In this document: positions 1 to 13,817 of the stretch, in pieces
Layout: each line of letters opens with the position of its first letter
How positions within the stretch are numbered: position 1 is the stretch's first letter
Assembly: GCA_004010935.1 (NCBI GenBank)
Contig: CP026511.1
Location: forward strand, 558,001-622,000
Length of the DNA stretch: 64,000 nucleotides
Direction: 5' to 3'
Source: Pseudomonadaceae bacterium SI-3
Lineage (GTDB): Bacteria; Pseudomonadota; Gammaproteobacteria; Pseudomonadales; Pseudomonadaceae
Position numbers and translations under genes: made by a program
Notes under the pieces: generated by a model
Seen by the model: the letters and a program-made list of their open reading frames with translations, nothing else
The model's database searches: none
What the model was told of the DNA's origin: nothing

Positions 1-1365
1 CACCTTGCTCGCTACAGCCAGTTGCTACTGGTAGTGACGGGGCCCGAGGGTAGCGGCAAAACACTGGTGCGTCAGGCCCTTGTGGCCAGCAGTAACAAGC
101 AGGCGGTTCAGAGCGTGGTCATCTCGCCACAGGAAACGCTCGATTCGAACATTCTTTTGCAGCAGATCGCCCAAGCGCTTGGCAGTCAGCGCGCCGACTT
201 CGACTCGATCATGGCGCAGATCATTCAATTGGCGTTGACCGGTCAGGAAGTGTATCTGCTGGTCGATGATGCCGAACGGCTTACGGGGGCGGCCGTCGAA
301 ACCTTGCTGCGACTCGCTCAGGGTAGCCCTGAAGGGCGGCCGCACGTCTTTCTCTTCGGTGAGCATACTCTGGTGGCGCGTCTGGAGGCGTTGGTAGAAG
401 GTGAGGAGCGCTTCCATGTGATTGCGCTTCAACCGTACGAGCAAGATGAAACTCGCGAGTATCTCGCGCTGCGCCTCGAAGGGGCTGGATCTGGGCTGGA
501 TTGTTTTACTGAAGAGCAGGTCGAGCGAATTCATGTCGATTCCGGCGGATGGCCGGGTGCCATAAACCAGACCGCTAGAGAGGAGCTTCTCGAGGCAATG
601 CAGCAGTCGAAAGGGCGTCGAAAGTCGGCCGGATGGAGCTTGCCGCTACCCATGAAGCACGTGCTCGCTCTGGTCGTCGTCGTTTTCATCGTCTTGATCA
701 CCTTGCTGATGATGCGAGGCTCGGATGACTCGTCAGCGACGGCTGTCACCACCGCATTGCCGCTGGGGACGGCCCCGGTAACCGAGGCGCTTGACGAGGA
801 GGCCGATACGGCGTCGGAGATCGTCCCGGTGCCGCCTGCTCAACTGGTTATCCGAGAGCCACTTGCTGCTGCTGGTAGTGCCGAGGCGGATGATTCATCG
901 GCACAGGCTATCGAGGAGCCGGCGCCTGTTGAGGAACTGGCTGACGACAGTATTCAAGCGCCTGCAGAAATCGCCGCCCCGGTGGCAGTGGAGCCTCCGG
1001 CCGCTCAGCCCAATCGCGTAGCCGAGGTGCCGCGGGAACCCGTGCGTCAAGTTGTCGCGGATGCGCCTGCCTCCCCTGCGAACTGGTACGCCAACCAGTC
1101 CAAAACCAACTACCTGGTTCAGGTGTTGGGTACGCGGACCCAAGCGAACGCTGAGGCATTGGTTAAACGGCAAGGTGACGGTTTCCGTTATTTTGTCAAG
1201 CAGCATGAGGGTAGGCCCTTATATGTTGTGACCTACGGCAGTTTCCCCAGTCGTAATGCTGCGTTGGAGGCCATCAAGAAATTGCCGCCCTCGCTGCAGG
1301 CTGGTAAGCCTTGGGTGCGGAGTTTCATGAGCGTCCAGCAGGAAATCTCGCCGACTCGCCAGTGA
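1..1365 (+). CDS. AAA-ATPase/SPOR-domain membrane protein (DamX-like), 5' end outside window
   Basis: The reading frame is open from base 1, so the true start lies upstream; 454 codons are visible. A Walker A motif (GPEGSGKT) and a Walker B-like stretch (VYLLVDDAE) mark an ExeA-type AAA domain. A single membrane segment follows (about residues 217-238), then a Pro/Ala/Glu-rich linker and a C-terminal SPOR domain (about residues 365-445) of the kind that binds denuded septal peptidoglycan. This architecture matches DamX-type cell-division proteins, and in Pseudomonas a gene of this type lies directly upstream of gltB, as here. The role in division is inferred from the family. Confidence 0.85.
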   Translation, partial: HLARYSQLLLVVTGPEGSGKTLVRQALVASSNKQAVQSVVISPQETLDSNILLQQIAQALGSQRADFDSIMAQIIQLALTGQEVYLLVDDAERLTGAAVETLLRLAQGSPEGRPHVFLFGEHTLVARLEALVEGEERFHVIALQPYEQDETREYLALRLEGAGSGLDCFTEEQVERIHVDSGGWPGAINQTAREELLEAMQQSKGRRKSAGWSLPLPMKHVLALVVVVFIVLITLLMMRGSDDSSATAVTTALPLGTAPVTEALDEEADTASEIVPVPPAQLVIREPLAAAGSAEADDSSAQAIEEPAPVEELADDSIQAPAEIAAPVAVEPPAAQPNRVAEVPREPVRQVVADAPASPANWYANQSKTNYLVQVLGTRTQANAEALVKRQGDGFRYFVKQHEGRPLYVVTYGSFPSRNAALEAIKKLPPSLQAGKPWVRSFMSVQQEISPTRQ

Positions 1366-1367
1366 TT

Positions 1368-1402
1368 GCCCCAAAATAGTGCGCGGTGCCCTGTTTTGGG
1401 GC
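1368..1402 (+). terminator. Inverted repeat after the SPOR gene; possible terminator or gltB leader hairpin
   Basis: Perfect 9-bp arms (GCCCCAAAA at 1368-1376 and TTTTGGGGC at 1394-1402) flank a 17-nt loop, starting just after the stop codon. There is no T-run on the 3' side, so it is either a weak terminator or a hairpin in the gltB leader. The rest of the 171-bp gap shows no convincing sigma-70 promoter by eye. Confidence 0.4.
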
Positions 1403-1536
1403 TTGCAAAAATAAAATTGTGTCGCTCTACCGGGCTTTGTAAACTGCTCCCCCTTTTGCCCACGTGTATGACGGGGCGATTCTGTGCGCCGTCAATAAGG
1501 GGTTGATTTACAACGCATTTAGCTGGTGGAGTGCCT

Positions 1537-7515
<5,979 letters not shown>

Positions 7516-7522
7516 TTTGGAA

Positions 7523-7548
7523 GGCGGGTCATGCTTCTCTGACCCGCC
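7523..7548 (+). other. Hairpin after gltD
   Basis: GGCGGGTCA (7523-7531) and TGACCCGCC (7540-7548) form a 9-bp stem just after the gltD stop. No T-run follows, so it probably supports the stronger terminator about 50 bases downstream. Confidence 0.45.
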
Positions 7549-7601
7549 GAGCGGGCGCGCCGCTACGCCGGAAAAGCCTGACCAGAATCAAGCCCATAGA
7601 T

Positions 7602-7634
7602 AAAAGGCACGGCGCTCGCCGTGCCTTTTGTTTT
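7602..7634 (+). terminator. Rho-independent terminator of gltBD
   Basis: AAAAGGCACGGC (7602-7613) pairs with GCCGTGCCTTTT (7618-7629) around a 4-nt loop, followed by GTTTTG. A strong stem with a T-rich tail separates gltBD from hemE. Confidence 0.85.
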
Positions 7635-7677
7635 GTGCTTTGCGACAATGCCGCCACTTTTTCGCTGGAACCCAGAC

Positions 7678-8742
7678 ATGACTGCCTTGAAGAATGATCG
7701 CTTTCTCCGCGCCTTGCTCAAGCAACCTGTCGACGTCACCCCGGTGTGGATGATGCGACAGGCCGGGCGCTACCTCCCGGAGTACCGGGCCAGCCGCAGC
7801 AAGGCGGGCGACTTCATGAGCCTGTGCATGAATCCCGAACTGGCCTGTGAAGTCACCCTTCAGCCGCTTGAGCGCTACCCGCTGGATGCGGCGATCCTGT
7901 TCTCCGACATCCTCACCGTGCCGGACGCGATGGGTCTGGGGCTGTACTTCGAGACAGGCGAAGGGCCACGGTTCAAGAAAGTCGTCAGCAACATGGCCGA
8001 TATCGAAGCGTTGCCGGTTCCGGATCCCGAGAAAGATTTGGGTTACGTGATGGACGCGGTACGCACCATTCGCCGCGAGCTTAACGGCCGCGTACCGCTG
8101 ATCGGCTTTTCCGGAAGCCCTTGGACCTTGGCAACCTATATGGTCGAGGGCGGTTCGTCGAAGGACTTCCGCAAGTCCAAAGCCATGCTCTACGAAAATC
8201 CCCAAGCGATGCATGCGCTACTGGATAAGCTCGCGCAGTCGGTGACCAGCTACCTCAACGGGCAGATTCTCGCCGGTGCCCAGGCAGTGCAGATTTTCGA
8301 TTCGTGGGGCGGCAGCCTTTCTGCCGCCGCATATCAGGAGTTCTCCCTGGCCTATATGCAGAAGATCGTCGATGGGCTGATCCGTGAACAGGATGGTCGC
8401 CGTGTGCCGGTGATTCTGTTCACCAAAGGCGGTGGGTTGTGGCTGGAAACCATGGCAGATACCGGAGCTGAAGCGCTGGGCCTCGACTGGACATGCGATA
8501 TCGGCAATGCGCGGGCGCGAGTGGGCGACAAGGTCGCGCTACAGGGCAATATGGATCCCAGCGTGCTGTTCGCCAAGCCGGATGCCATTCGTGCCGAGGT
8601 CGGGCGCATCCTGGCCAGCTTCGGTCATGGCAACGGGCATGTATTCAACCTGGGTCACGGCATTACCCCCGAAGTCGATCCGGCTCACGCCGGCGCCTTC
8701 ATCGAGTCGGTTCACGAGCTCTCGGCGCAATACCACCGCTGA
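7678..8742 (+). CDS. hemE: Uroporphyrinogen decarboxylase
   Basis: Decarboxylates the four acetate side chains of uroporphyrinogen III to give coproporphyrinogen III in cytosolic haem synthesis. The family signatures [15 protein letters not shown] near residue 20 and [16 protein letters not shown] in mid-protein are intact, as is the conserved C-terminal [15 protein letters not shown] 7678 gives 354 aa ([13 protein letters not shown]), the usual length; a longer frame from 7621 would start inside the upstream terminator. The gene is flanked by terminators and is probably monocistronic. Confidence 0.97.
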   Translation: MTALKNDRFLRALLKQPVDVTPVWMMRQAGRYLPEYRASRSKAGDFMSLCMNPELACEVTLQPLERYPLDAAILFSDILTVPDAMGLGLYFETGEGPRFKKVVSNMADIEALPVPDPEKDLGYVMDAVRTIRRELNGRVPLIGFSGSPWTLATYMVEGGSSKDFRKSKAMLYENPQAMHALLDKLAQSVTSYLNGQILAGAQAVQIFDSWGGSLSAAAYQEFSLAYMQKIVDGLIREQDGRRVPVILFTKGGGLWLETMADTGAEALGLDWTCDIGNARARVGDKVALQGNMDPSVLFAKPDAIRAEVGRILASFGHGNGHVFNLGHGITPEVDPAHAGAFIESVHELSAQYHR

Positions 8743-8752
8743 TTCGTTGCCG

Positions 8753-8783
8753 AAAAAAGAGCCGCTTAAAGCGGCTCTTTTTT
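8753..8783. terminator. Bidirectional terminator between hemE and the convergent small gene
   Basis: AAAAAAGAGCCGC, loop TTAAA, GCGGCTCTTTTTT. The symmetrical A-tract/stem/T-tract should stop transcription from both hemE and the minus-strand gene ending at 8798. Confidence 0.9.
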
Positions 8784-8797
8784 GTTCAGGCTTTCGC

Positions 8798-9091
8798 TCA
8801 GGGCTGTTGATAGTGGCCTGGCGTAGTGCCTGGTTCATGTTCGTGAACCAGTTTGGTAACGCGGATATCGGTAATACCGATGACTTCGGCCTGTTCAAGT
8901 ATCTTGCCCTCTCCAGCTCCCGCCTCCGGCATCACCAGGCTGTTTTCGGCGTCGCCGTTGTGAAGCTCGATGAGATGCCGAGCGGCACTGGCCTGCGACA
9001 TGCGTTCTTCTTCCGAGTCAATGACGTGGTTACGCGGCTCGTTCTGGAAGAGGTAGTTGATTTCGAACTTGTGCGTTGACTTGCCAAACAT
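8798..9091 (-). CDS. Conserved-looking hypothetical protein, 97 aa
   Basis: No family recognised. The start is well supported: AAGGAGCTG lies just upstream of ATG 9091 on the minus strand, and the stop falls beside a bidirectional terminator. The protein begins MFGKSTHKFEINYLF and is acidic and hydrophilic, with no signal peptide or membrane segment. The C-terminal part (about residues 62-90, ILEQAEVIGITDIRVTKLVH) looks like a short beta-rich element. It is separated from the upstream gene by a 140-bp gap containing an inverted repeat, so it may be transcribed on its own. Function unknown. Confidence 0.65.
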   Translation of the reverse strand: MFGKSTHKFEINYLFQNEPRNHVIDSEEERMSQASAARHLIELHNGDAENSLVMPEAGAGEGKILEQAEVIGITDIRVTKLVHEHEPGTTPGHYQQP

Positions 9092-9190
9092 GGGCAGCTC
9101 CTTGAAGTGGAAGGTTCTGCTTCTGTTGACTCGCCGGTCCAGTTATTCGTTCGGCAAGGAAGACACTGGATCGTCGTCTCGCGTGCGGGT

Positions 9191-9226
9191 GCAGCGCTCG
9201 GTTCCGTTCTATTCCCCGAGCGCTGC
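9191..9226 (-). other. Perfect 11-bp inverted repeat downstream of the APE cluster
   Basis: GCAGCGCTCGG (9191-9201) and CCGAGCGCTGC (9216-9226) flank a 14-nt loop just after the last cluster-associated gene (stop at 9232). On the minus strand no T-run follows. It is positioned like a transcript-end hairpin for the APE operon. Confidence 0.5.
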
Positions 9227-9231
9227 GGGCT

Positions 9232-9672
9232 TTACTTGACCTTCGCCAGGTTGCCCTTGATCGCAACCCCGGCCATGATCGCGCCGGCATGGCACTCGTA
9301 CTTCTGACTGTCTTTGTATTCGACGTGCTTGTAATTGCTGGCGATGTCCACCACGGCATTGGCGCCAGCCGCCTTGGCGGCCTGCTGCATACCGATCAGT
9401 GCCGATTGCATTGCCCAGCTGCAGGCACCCTCGTCAGTCTTGTTGAACGCGTTGGTTTTCTTGCTGGTAGTAACGTCCCGGCGGATGACCTGGGCGCCTT
9501 TGGGTGTCTTGCCAGCCAGGTAGAACTTCACGCTGCCGTCGAGTTTGCCTGAGGCCGTTGCCTCGGCCACGACCTGATCGAATGGCAGGTAGTGAGTGGT
9601 GTCGCGGGCCTGGCTGATTCCGGGTAATGCACAGAGCACCAGTGCTGCGCCGATCCATGTGTTCTTGTTCAT
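9232..9672 (-). CDS. Small exported protein of the type often labelled 'excinuclease ATPase subunit'
   Basis: 146 aa with a clear signal peptide (hydrophobic stretch to ISQA, cleavage likely before RD at about residue 23). The mature part contains an Ala-rich segment with a single Cys (GACSWAMQSALIGMQQAAKAAGANAVVDI) and a second Cys near the end (KYECHAGAIMAG), so a periplasmic disulfide is possible. No ATPase or UvrA motif is present; the common database name seems to be a propagated misannotation. AAGGAA precedes ATG 9672. It lies 33 bp after apeR, and I recall such genes beside other APE clusters; the function is unknown. Confidence 0.75.
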   Translation of the reverse strand: MNKNTWIGAALVLCALPGISQARDTTHYLPFDQVVAEATASGKLDGSVKFYLAGKTPKGAQVIRRDVTTSKKTNAFNKTDEGACSWAMQSALIGMQQAAKAAGANAVVDIASNYKHVEYKDSQKYECHAGAIMAGVAIKGNLAKVK

Positions 9673-9705
9673 TGCTTTTTCCTTGCGGTGTTTTGGTTGA
9701 AAGGG

Positions 9706-10932
9706 TCAAGCCCAGCGGCGGAAGATCAGCGAAGTGTTGATGCCGCCAAAGGCGAAATTGTTGTTCATCACGTATTCGTGCTGCATCGCTCGTGGTGCGT
9801 CGATGAGATAGTCCAGCTCGCCACAGCGCGGATCGATGCTGCCCAGATTCAGGGTGTGAATATAACGGTCGCTGTTCATCATCTCGATGCTGAACCAGGA
9901 TTCCAGAGCGCCGCAGGCGCCTAGCGTGTGGCCGAGGAAGCTCTTCTGCGAGCTGATCGGCATGCCACTGCCGAATAGCGATTGGGTGGCCAGGGTTTCG
10001 GCGATATCGCCCTGCTCGGTGGCGGTGCCATGACCGTTCACGTAGCCAATGGCGCCGGGTTGCAGGCCGGCGTCTTCCAGCGCCAGCTCCATGGCGCGAC
10101 GCATGGTCAGCTGTTCGGGCTTTGTCGCGTGCTGGCCGTCGGCATTGCTGCCAAAGCCGATCAGTTCGGCGTGGATCGTGGCGCCACGGGCGAGGGCATG
10201 CTCGAGCTCCTCCAGCACCAGTATGCCCGCACCTTCGCCGATCACCAGGCCATCGCGGCCGGCGTCGTAGGGACGCGGAGACGTATGCGGCGCGTCGTTC
10301 TTCAGGCTGGTGGCATACAGCGCATCAAACACCATGGCTTCGGTGGCGCAGAGTTCCTCAGCGCCGCCGGCCAGCATCATGGGCAGACGACCGAACTTGA
10401 TCGCCTCGTAGGCGTAGCCGATTCCCTGGCTCCCGCTGGTGCAGGCGCTCGACGTAGGAATCACTCGGCCAGTCAGGCCGAAGAAGATGCTGATGTTGGC
10501 CGCCGTGGTGTGCGGCATCATGCGGATGTAGGAGTTGGCGTTCAGCCCGTCGGCCACCGAGTTGAGCAGCATATTGCCGAAGGCCTTGATTTCCTCGGTG
10601 CTGCCGGTGGATGAGCCACAGGCGACGCCCATCCGGCCGTCACGGATCGACGGGTCATCGAGCAGGCCGGCATGGGTGAGGGCCTGTTCAGCGGCCTTCA
10701 CCGACAGCCGCGAGACTCGGCCCATGCTGCGCAGTTGTTTGCGTGTCCAGTGCCTGGGGACGGCAAAGTCATCAACCGGCCCCGCCAGCCGGGTGTTGAG
10801 TTCAGTGAACCGGTCCCACTCGTGCATGTAGCGAATGCCGCTGCGGTTGCTGCTGAAGTGGGCTTCGATACTGGCCCAGTCGCTGCCCAGTGAGGTGATG
10901 CCGGCCATGCCGGTGACAACGACGCGTTTCAT
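9706..10932 (-). CDS. apeR: Beta-ketoacyl-ACP synthase of the APE pathway (ApeR-like)
   Basis: FabF-type ketosynthase, 408 aa. The nucleophile Cys sits in SSACTSGSQGIGYA, and the catalytic histidines in NGHGTATEQGD and FLGHTLGACGALE; the C-terminal NNNFAFGGINTSLIF is conserved. Start ATG 10932 shares its A with the TGA of apeQ (TGATG), which favours coupled translation over a GTG at 10938. It is called ApeR rather than ApeO by position: in described APE clusters this larger ketosynthase follows the reductase. It should condense malonyl-ACP with the growing polyene chain, as a homodimer in characterised systems. Confidence 0.88.
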   Translation of the reverse strand: MKRVVVTGMAGITSLGSDWASIEAHFSSNRSGIRYMHEWDRFTELNTRLAGPVDDFAVPRHWTRKQLRSMGRVSRLSVKAAEQALTHAGLLDDPSIRDGRMGVACGSSTGSTEEIKAFGNMLLNSVADGLNANSYIRMMPHTTAANISIFFGLTGRVIPTSSACTSGSQGIGYAYEAIKFGRLPMMLAGGAEELCATEAMVFDALYATSLKNDAPHTSPRPYDAGRDGLVIGEGAGILVLEELEHALARGATIHAELIGFGSNADGQHATKPEQLTMRRAMELALEDAGLQPGAIGYVNGHGTATEQGDIAETLATQSLFGSGMPISSQKSFLGHTLGACGALESWFSIEMMNSDRYIHTLNLGSIDPRCGELDYLIDAPRAMQHEYVMNNNFAFGGINTSLIFRRWA

Positions 10933-11660
10933 CAGCACAACCCGCCGTTGACCGCGAGAACCTGACGGGTGATGTAGCTGGCCTCTTCCGACATCAGAAA
11001 GTTGACCGCGCCAGCGACTTCTTCAGGCGTGCCCATGCGCTGTGCTGGAATCATCTTGAGCATCTCCTCGATGGGCAGGTTGTCGTCGAGCATGTCGGTA
11101 TCGATCAGCCCGGGTGCGACGCAGTTGACGGTGATGCGTCGTTTACCGAGTTCCACCGCCAGAGCCTTCGCCGCGCCGATCACGCCGGCCTTTGACGCGC
11201 TGTAGTTGACCTGGCCGCGGTTGCCGATCAGCCCCGACACCGAGGTAATGCAGACGATTCGTCCAGGCTGGCGGCGACGTATCATCGGCATGGTCAGTGG
11301 CTGCAGGACATTGTAGAAACCGTCCAGATTGGTGCGCATGACCAGATCCCAGTCGTCCTCGGTCAGGGCTGGAAAGGCGCCGTCGCGGGTTAGCCCGGCG
11401 TTGCACACCACGCCGTAATAGGCGCCATGGGTTTCGACATCGGCTTCCAGCTGTTCACGACATTGCGCGCGATCCGCCACGTCGAACTGCAGGATCCGCG
11501 CCGCGCGGCCCATCTCCTGAATCTGCGTCTGGACGGTTTCCGCCTCGTCCCGCCGCGCGCGGCAATGCAGGACGATGTCGTGACCACTTTGTGCCAGGCG
11601 CAACGCAATGGCGCGGCCGATGCCGCGACTGGAACCGGTGACGAGGATGCTGTTACTCAT
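10932..11660 (-). CDS. apeQ: 3-oxoacyl-ACP reductase of the APE pathway (ApeQ)
   Basis: Short-chain dehydrogenase/reductase of the FabG type, 242 aa. It has the NADPH glycine motif TGSSRGIGRAIA near the N terminus, NAG in VCNAGLTRDG, the catalytic Ser in CITSVSGLIG, and Tyr/Lys in YSASKAG. The start is ATG 11660 (MSNSILVTGSSRG), which overlaps the apeP stop as ATGA; a longer frame from 11753 would run through apeP. It reduces the 3-keto group formed in each condensation before dehydration to the conjugated double bond. Confidence 0.92.
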   Translation of the reverse strand: MSNSILVTGSSRGIGRAIALRLAQSGHDIVLHCRARRDEAETVQTQIQEMGRAARILQFDVADRAQCREQLEADVETHGAYYGVVCNAGLTRDGAFPALTEDDWDLVMRTNLDGFYNVLQPLTMPMIRRRQPGRIVCITSVSGLIGNRGQVNYSASKAGVIGAAKALAVELGKRRITVNCVAPGLIDTDMLDDNLPIEEMLKMIPAQRMGTPEEVAGAVNFLMSEEASYITRQVLAVNGGLC

Positions 11661-12109
11661 GGGGAAGGCTCTTGCAGATAGCTCGCCACTTCGGGCGGGC
11701 GGTACACGTTGAGGCGCGCCTCGGCATGGATGCCGGGCCCGTCGAGATGGCATTCGAACACGCCCATGCCGTTGTCATCCTGCAGCGAACGCAGCGCATG
11801 GATGCGTAACCGGCTACCGGCTGGGAAGTGTTCTACATTGCATTGGAAGCGGCGGGTGCCCAGTAAAAAGCCCAGTTCCACTGGTTGTCCGGCCTGGCGC
11901 GCCTGGCAGCCAGCAAAAGCGGCGACCGTCTGCGCCATGATCTCGATGCCGACCCAGGCCGGCAGGCTGCCGTCGGGCGAATTGAGCAGACCGCCAGGCT
12001 TCACCTGCAATTGCGCGGTAATGCTATCCGCATCGAATGATTCGACGGCGCCGAGCAGGATCATATCTCCCGCATGAGGCAGTAGTTCGGCTACTGGCCA
12101 ATCAATCAT
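11657..12109 (-). CDS. apeP: Hotdog-fold 3-hydroxyacyl-ACP dehydratase (ApeP)
   Basis: 150 aa. The N terminus has the dehydratase motif LLPHAGDMILL with the catalytic His, then AWVGIEIMAQTVAAFAG, where Glu is the partner residue of the FabA/FabZ-like fold. In characterised APE systems ApeP works as a heterodimer with ApeI; here ApeI is fused to the ligase encoded at 21858-23537. ATGA overlaps join it to apeO upstream and apeQ downstream. Confidence 0.9.
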   Translation of the reverse strand: MIDWPVAELLPHAGDMILLGAVESFDADSITAQLQVKPGGLLNSPDGSLPAWVGIEIMAQTVAAFAGCQARQAGQPVELGFLLGTRRFQCNVEHFPAGSRLRIHALRSLQDDNGMGVFECHLDGPGIHAEARLNVYRPPEVASYLQEPSP

Positions 12110-13293
12110 GGCGCATCTCCCAGGATCAGGCTGATGTTATTGCCACCAAAAGCAAAGGAGTTGCTCATCGTCCTCCGCTGCCCGGCCGCTGTCGCTTGGG
12201 TGCCGGGTGCGATCAGATTCAGCCATGGCAGGTCGGCGTCTTGCTCGCCGTCCCAGCGATGCGGCGGCAGCTGCTGTGCAGGGTAATGGTCGGACAGGGT
12301 CAGCCAGCAGAACGCCGCTTCCAGTGCTCCGGCGGCACCCAGGGTATGGCCGGTGAGCGGCTTGGTGGATGAGCAGGGCACGCCGGCCGGAAACACCGTA
12401 GCCACAGCCAGGCTTTCCATTGCATCGTTGTGTCGCGTAGCGGTGCCGTGCAGGTTCAGGTAGCTGATCTGCTCGGCAAGAACTGCGGCGCTGCGCAATG
12501 CTTTGCCCATCGACTCTATCGCGCCTAGCCCCTGCGGGTCGGGGGCCGAGATGTGGTGCGCATCGGAACTGGCGCCGCCGCCTAGCAGGGCAATCGGAGC
12601 GCGTTCACGAGTCATGAGGAACACAGCGGCCGCTTCGCCAATATTGATGCCGTCTCGGTTGACCGAAAACGGATTGCAAACATGGGCGCTGGTCGCCTCC
12701 AGCGAGCTGAAACCGCGAAGGGTCAGGTCACACAGCGAATCCACCCCGCCACAGATCACTGCATCGCAGACGCCCGCATCCAGCAGTCGTTTGGCACTGA
12801 GCAGTGCGCGTGCACTCGACGTACACGCCGTGGATATCGCGTAGCTCGGGCCGCTGAGCTGCAGTCGCTCACTGATGAAGCTGGCCGGTGCACAAAGCTC
12901 TTGATGGGTGTAGTGATAGCTGGACGGCAATTGGCCGTCACGTACCAGACGAGCTATTCCCTGGGTCGCCTCCTGAATACCGGAGGTGCTCGTCCCCATG
13001 ACCACGCCGACACGGCTTGGGCCGAAGCGGGAAATTGCTTCATCCACTTCGCATGCGATTTCGTCCAAGGCAGCCAACAGCAGCTGGTTGTTGCGGGTGG
13101 CGTACTGCAGCGGCGCATCGGCAAGCGAGGGTAGCTCGACAGTGACGGCGCCGACCGGCAGACGGCGCCCGGCAATCATCTGGGGATGCGGCTGCATACC
13201 TGAGCTGTCGCCTGCCAGCAGGCGGCGTGCGACTTCAGCCTTGCCGCGCCCCAGGGCGCAAATCAGCCCGAGTGCATTGAGGTAGGCGGTCAT
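12106..13293 (-). CDS. apeO: Beta-ketoacyl-ACP synthase of the APE pathway (ApeO-like)
   Basis: 395-aa ketosynthase with Cys in ISTACTSSARALL, His in NLHGTATRHND and PLTGHTLGAAGALEAA, and the C-terminal SNSFAFGGNNISLIL. Its place directly after the DUF3261 lipoprotein gene matches ApeO in other APE clusters. Published APE work describes ApeO paired with the ketosynthase-like ApeC, much like a KS/chain-length-factor pair; the partner here is the gene at 25492-26211. The start overlaps the apeN stop (ATGA). Confidence 0.88.
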   Translation of the reverse strand: MTAYLNALGLICALGRGKAEVARRLLAGDSSGMQPHPQMIAGRRLPVGAVTVELPSLADAPLQYATRNNQLLLAALDEIACEVDEAISRFGPSRVGVVMGTSTSGIQEATQGIARLVRDGQLPSSYHYTHQELCAPASFISERLQLSGPSYAISTACTSSARALLSAKRLLDAGVCDAVICGGVDSLCDLTLRGFSSLEATSAHVCNPFSVNRDGINIGEAAAVFLMTRERAPIALLGGGASSDAHHISAPDPQGLGAIESMGKALRSAAVLAEQISYLNLHGTATRHNDAMESLAVATVFPAGVPCSSTKPLTGHTLGAAGALEAAFCWLTLSDHYPAQQLPPHRWDGEQDADLPWLNLIAPGTQATAAGQRRTMSNSFAFGGNNISLILGDAP

Positions 13294-13817
13294 TGTTGGC
13301 GGGCTCCGGCTGGCGCGATAGGCGCGACACGATAGGTCAGCGTCGGTTCGACGTCGAGTTCGAAGCCGCCATTTTTCTCATAGCGAACGTGCCAGGCCGA
13401 GGTATCGTCTGCCAGCGACCGGCCGTTTTGCTGAAGCGCCCAAGGCTTACCAGCATAGAGCTCGTCCAGCTGCTCAGCGGGGCTGAGTGCGAATAGCAAG
13501 GCGGCAAACAGCGCGCGCGCTTCGGCATTCGGAGGCAGCAGCCCATCGGCTTGCCAGCGTCCATCAAGGAGTAGCTGGCGCGCCAGCGGTACGCCCAGTG
13601 GGTTGAACAGCGACCAACGCAATGCAGCCCCTTCTTGCTGAATCACCAATAGCCAATCGTCGGTTTCGCCCTGCTCGTGACGCTGGATATGCAACTGCAT
13701 CGGCAGCGACAGCCGTGGCGCCTGGCTCGGCAAGGGCTGTTGCTGCGCGCAGGCGCCGAGCAACAGCAGCAGCGGTAGCCAGATCAGACGTGACAGCTTG
13801 TGTTTCATCGAAATCAT
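13290..13817 (-). CDS. apeN: DUF3261 outer-membrane lipoprotein (ApeN-like)
   Basis: 175 aa from ATG 13817, which overlaps the stop of the upstream gene as ATGA; ATG 13808 (MKHKLS) would give 172 aa and cannot be excluded. The signal peptide ends in a lipobox, LLLLLGAC, so the protein is predicted to be lipidated at that Cys. The rest is a globular periplasmic domain of the DUF3261 type found in APE clusters. With the LolA-like and MMPL proteins it probably helps move the lipid-linked polyene to the outer membrane (inference from family and context). Confidence 0.85.
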   Translation of the reverse strand: MISMKHKLSRLIWLPLLLLLGACAQQQPLPSQAPRLSLPMQLHIQRHEQGETDDWLLVIQQEGAALRWSLFNPLGVPLARQLLLDGRWQADGLLPPNAEARALFAALLFALSPAEQLDELYAGKPWALQQNGRSLADDTSAWHVRYEKNGGFELDVEPTLTYRVAPIAPAGARQQ

